A stretch of DNA of 64,000 bases. Origin: Chloranthus sessilifolius. Taxonomy: Eukaryota > Streptophyta > Magnoliopsida > Chloranthales > Chloranthaceae. Every line of letters begins with the position of its first letter. Position 1 is the first letter of the stretch. The notes beneath the pieces are model-generated. The model made no database searches. It was not told the origin of the DNA and was given only the letters and a program-made list of their open reading frames with translations. Shown in pieces: positions 61,352-64,000 of this stretch. Made by a program: the position numbers and the translations under genes. Where the stretch lies: contig CM037586.1 in NCBI GenBank assembly GCA_021018995.1, positions 10,754,247-10,818,246 of the forward strand, in the 5' to 3' direction.

Positions 61352-61722
61352 ATCGATTAATCGATTTTGGTCTAGAAGTTGAAAAAGCAAGAATGCCCAA
61401 TTTCGATTAATCAATCTTGAAATCGATTAATCGATTTTGATAGTCGATTAATTAATTTAGAAATCGACTAATCGACTAGGTACCTCCAGTGGCCGGAGAG
61501 ATAAGACTTGGGGAAATCGACTAATTGATTTGGGGAATCGATTAATCGATTTTGGATTTTCGACTGCTCGATTTGATAATCGATTTAACCATTTTGGGGA
61601 TTTTGATTAATCGATTTGGGATCGATTAATCGATTTTGGATATCGATTAATCGATTTTGGAAATCTATTAATCGATTTAGGGTTCGATTAATCGATTTTG
61701 GGAATCGATTAATCGATTTTGG
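61352..61722. repeat. TCGATTAATCGA array in element B 3' LTR
   Basis: Collinear with 49296-49640. Several motifs that are degenerate in one LTR are exact in the other. Confidence 0.9.
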
Positions 61723-62301
61723 TAGTTTCACTTGACTTTTTAATTGGACCTTGAGGTTCATGGAGGGTCTAAGACCTTCTCTATTGCATCTTTAGTGATG
61801 TGTTGCATATGTTATGATTTACCATAGGTGGTACGTCTGAGAGCAAGCATAAGGAGCTGCGTGGGACCCCTGATGGTTGAACCTTCAGAGACTTGAGGTA
61901 GGGAATACCTTGAACATGTACTTTAATTGCATGAGCATGTATGTAGTGATATAGAAATCAATTTGAAAATATTTTAACTGTGTAAATCTTTATAAAATGG
62001 GTGTGTGTGTGACACCAAAAAAGTAAATAAGAATGAGACATCCTCAGGGGATGAGAAAGTGATAAAGGCATTAGTGTGATATGAATAACTGAGACCAAGT
62101 AAGCTAATGAAAATGAGGCATCCCCAGGGGATGAGAAAGTGGTAAAGGCATCAATATGATGCGAGTAATTTAGACATCCTAGGGATATTGTTAAGATTGA
62201 ATAATGGCTGATAAAGCCTAACTAATATAAAGTAGCACTTTTACACGGTGAATAATTATATGTAAAATACATAATATTTTTGTTATTTAAGGTTTGAGTA
62301 G

Positions 62302-62405
62302 AATACCCTACCGACGTGGCGGGATACCTACAACTGACTCGGCAGGATATCCGTGACCGGTATGGCGGCCAATCCATACACTGGTACGGAGGTTTATCCG
62401 TACAC
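62302..62405 (+). repeat. Degenerate tandem 23-mers in element B LTR
   Basis: About 4.5 units of the type GATATCCGTGACCGGTATGG(C)GG. Matching blocks are at 50221-50325 (B 5' LTR), 12705-12800 and 22970-23065 (A, inverted), 46388-46448 (D) and 63294-63345 (C). Confidence 0.7.
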
Positions 62406-62780
62406 AATAAGCACATCCCAGGGATGTTGAGATGAGATTTAACCCCGCCGCTTATAAGAAAGGGGCTTGAGTAGTAGTCCCAGGAAATGCATATAACAAC
62501 TGTCTATTTAGACGACGATGGTGGGTATTCCATCGGGGCTCGATGCTATATTACTTAGGGACTACTTAAGTTGAAGATTTCAGTTTTGCTTTAGGCCTAA
62601 TTAGTGTAATTCATGAATAGTTTGAGAATAAATGAAACATGCAAACCACCAGTAAACTTTAAGGCATAATTGCCATCTTTTAAACTATTTTTCCTACAAA
62701 TGTATAGACACATCATGCTTAACATATCATGGAATATATGTGAGATTTTTACTTATATATTCATTGTGTTGTTACCTATT

Positions 62781-62924
62781 GAGCTAGGATGTAGCTCACC
62801 CTTTAGACAATACGTAGCAGGTCTAGTGCTAGCAGCGGCCGAGGCTTCGGGAGATGTGGATCCGGGTAATTCAGACTACGTGCCTGGGGACGAGTTGGAG
62901 TCCCCTCCTGAGGACTTCTTCTAG
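62781..62924 (+). other. Conserved short reading frame in Gypsy LTRs
   Basis: About 47 codons reading ELGCSSPFRQYVAG, then AAAEASGDVDPG and DELESPPEDFF followed by TAG. The same frame is recognisable at 50700-50843 (B 5' LTR), 22469-22612 on the minus strand (A 5' LTR: SDFAAGEELEPPPEDFF) and 63699-63837 (C: SDYVPMEESEPLPEEFF). Many base differences between copies fall at third codon positions. It could be a small LTR-encoded peptide, a leader uORF or the last exon of a spliced product; function unknown. Confidence 0.5.
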
Positions 62925-64000
62925 GAGACTCCGCTAAGTACTTTGAGAGAGTAGTTTTGAGAGTATATTGATACGGCTTGGTATGTTAAGCCTTTATTTT
63001 GATAGACAATGTAATTAATTGATATATTCTTTTTGGCGAACCATCTGGGGTGATCTGTTTATCACCGATAGTTCGGATCGATTCTCTGTTCATGCAGTGG
63101 CATGAAAGTAGAACTGTCTTTTAAGTTTATACTTGGAATAGTATTTTACTTTCGCACCATGTAGTTATTGTTCTATTTTGTCTTAATATTGCTTGTTATA
63201 CTAATGTTTCGTATATAGCCATGGGGCACGATCTAGAGGATCATGCTGATGGCACGAGTTTCGAGGTGCTAAAATTTAGGCTGTCACAATACCCCACCGA
63301 TGAGGCGGTATACCCGTGACTGGTATGGCGACCAATCAGTATATCAGCAGACATCCCAGGGATGTATATGAGTTATGTGCCCCGTTGCCTATGAGAAAGG
63401 GACTTGAGTTATATTGCGTGAAAAATAATCTGATTGGACGACGATGGAGGGTATTCTATCAGGGCTCGATGCTATATTGCTCGAAGATTATTTAAGTTAA
63501 ATTGATTTAAGTCATGAGACCAGCCCAGTTGTAATATGAGAACCAATTGAGCATGAGATGACATGTGTAGTGTAGCAATTGCATTATGTTCATTCTTTTA
63601 GTATATCTAACTGTTTTATATTGATAAAATCATGCTTCAATTTTGTCATGAAATGTATGTGAGTAAGATAGATTTACTTGTTCAGATATTTTTCCTATTG
63701 AGCTAGGATGTAGCTCACCCTTTTGACTATACGTCACAAGTTCTGAGATAGTGGCTGCATCTGGTGACAGCGATCTCGAGGACTCGGATTACGTTCCTAT
63801 GGAGGAGTCTGAGCCCCTTCCTGAGGAGTTTTTTTAGAAGACCCTCTGTGCACTTTGATAGTTGTTTTGAAAGATTATACGGCTTGGTATGTCCAGCCAT
63901 TGTTTCAGGATAATATAATCATATGAAATATTCTTTTGTCAAACCATCTGAGGTGACCGTTTTTACGTCACTGATGGTTCGGGTTGGTTCTTTTACCCAT

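Larger units (their letters stand above)
48663..63288 (+). mobile_element. Element B: full-length Ty3/Gypsy chromovirus (Tekay/Del-like), broken
   Basis: 14.6 kb including a 1.77 kb foreign solo LTR. LTRs are 48663-51207 and 60756-63288, and the target duplication is ATACC at 48658-48662 and 63289-63293. Internal order is primer-binding site, gag, protease, RT, RNase H, integrase with chromodomain-like tail, palindrome array, additional ORF, polypurine tract. By eye the first 165 bp of the two LTRs differ at about 12 sites (about 7%), mostly transitions, so the insertion is old. The coding parts have several breaks, roughly five to ten. Confidence 0.92.
60756..63288 (+). repeat. Element B 3' LTR
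   Basis: 2.53 kb partner of 48663-51207. The palindrome array is at 61352-61722, the tandem block at 62302-62405 and the conserved short frame at 62781-62924. It ends GGCTGTCACA. Confidence 0.92.
47248..64000 (+). mobile_element. LTR C, Gypsy LTR interrupted by element B
   Basis: The left part is 47248-48662 (start TGTAACGTCCCAAAAATTT). The LTR resumes at 63294 and runs past the window end. The break lies at the first unit of the tandem 23-mer block and is filled by element B with an ATACC duplication. The palindromes are of the CGATCGAACGA type (47868-48152). The right part includes the conserved short LTR reading frame (63699-63837). Whether it is a solo LTR or part of a longer element cannot be seen. 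Confidence 0.75.

Overview
This is nuclear DNA of a flowering plant. It holds two spliced host genes surrounded by AT-rich, repeat-laden DNA. The plant identity rests on a complete cryptochrome 1 gene, a NIP-type aquaporin gene, Ty3/Gypsy chromovirus elements primed by a tRNA-Met-like sequence, tRNA-derived SINEs, and hAT, CACTA and Harbinger-like MITEs. The species cannot be named from the window alone.

Layout. 1-11857: gene-free accessory DNA with foldback MITEs, AT microsatellites, a SINE split by a short LTR element (4141-8541), a CT-rich tract, and a CACTA MITE inside a hAT-type MITE. 11858-24801: a full-length but broken Tekay/Del-like Gypsy element on the minus strand (element A). 24802-26509: upstream DNA of the aquaporin gene. 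26510-32900: a five-exon NIP aquaporin on the plus strand; its first intron appears to be a GC-AG intron. 32901-34869: the gap between the two convergent genes. 34870-42459: the four-exon CRY1 gene on the minus strand, with a LINE fragment and hAT-type elements in its introns. 42460-45163: CRY1 upstream DNA and unclassified sequence. 45164-64000: a pile of related Gypsy LTRs (D, C) and a full-length element B (48663-63288). B sits inside the LTR of C and itself carries a solo LTR of another Gypsy lineage.

How the parts relate. CRY1 is a blue-light receptor and the NIP is a membrane channel; they are convergent neighbours with no visible functional link. The most unusual material is in the Gypsy family. 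Elements A and B both carry, between pol and the 3' LTR, an additional sense ORF related to the 'putative plant transposon protein' type. Both have arrays of the palindrome TCGATTAATCGA in each LTR and again just before that ORF. Their LTRs encode a short peptide with a conserved acidic end, and the differences between copies look mostly synonymous. The older relatives C and D carry a different palindrome at the same LTR offset. These shared LTR features are the best candidate here for something not yet described.
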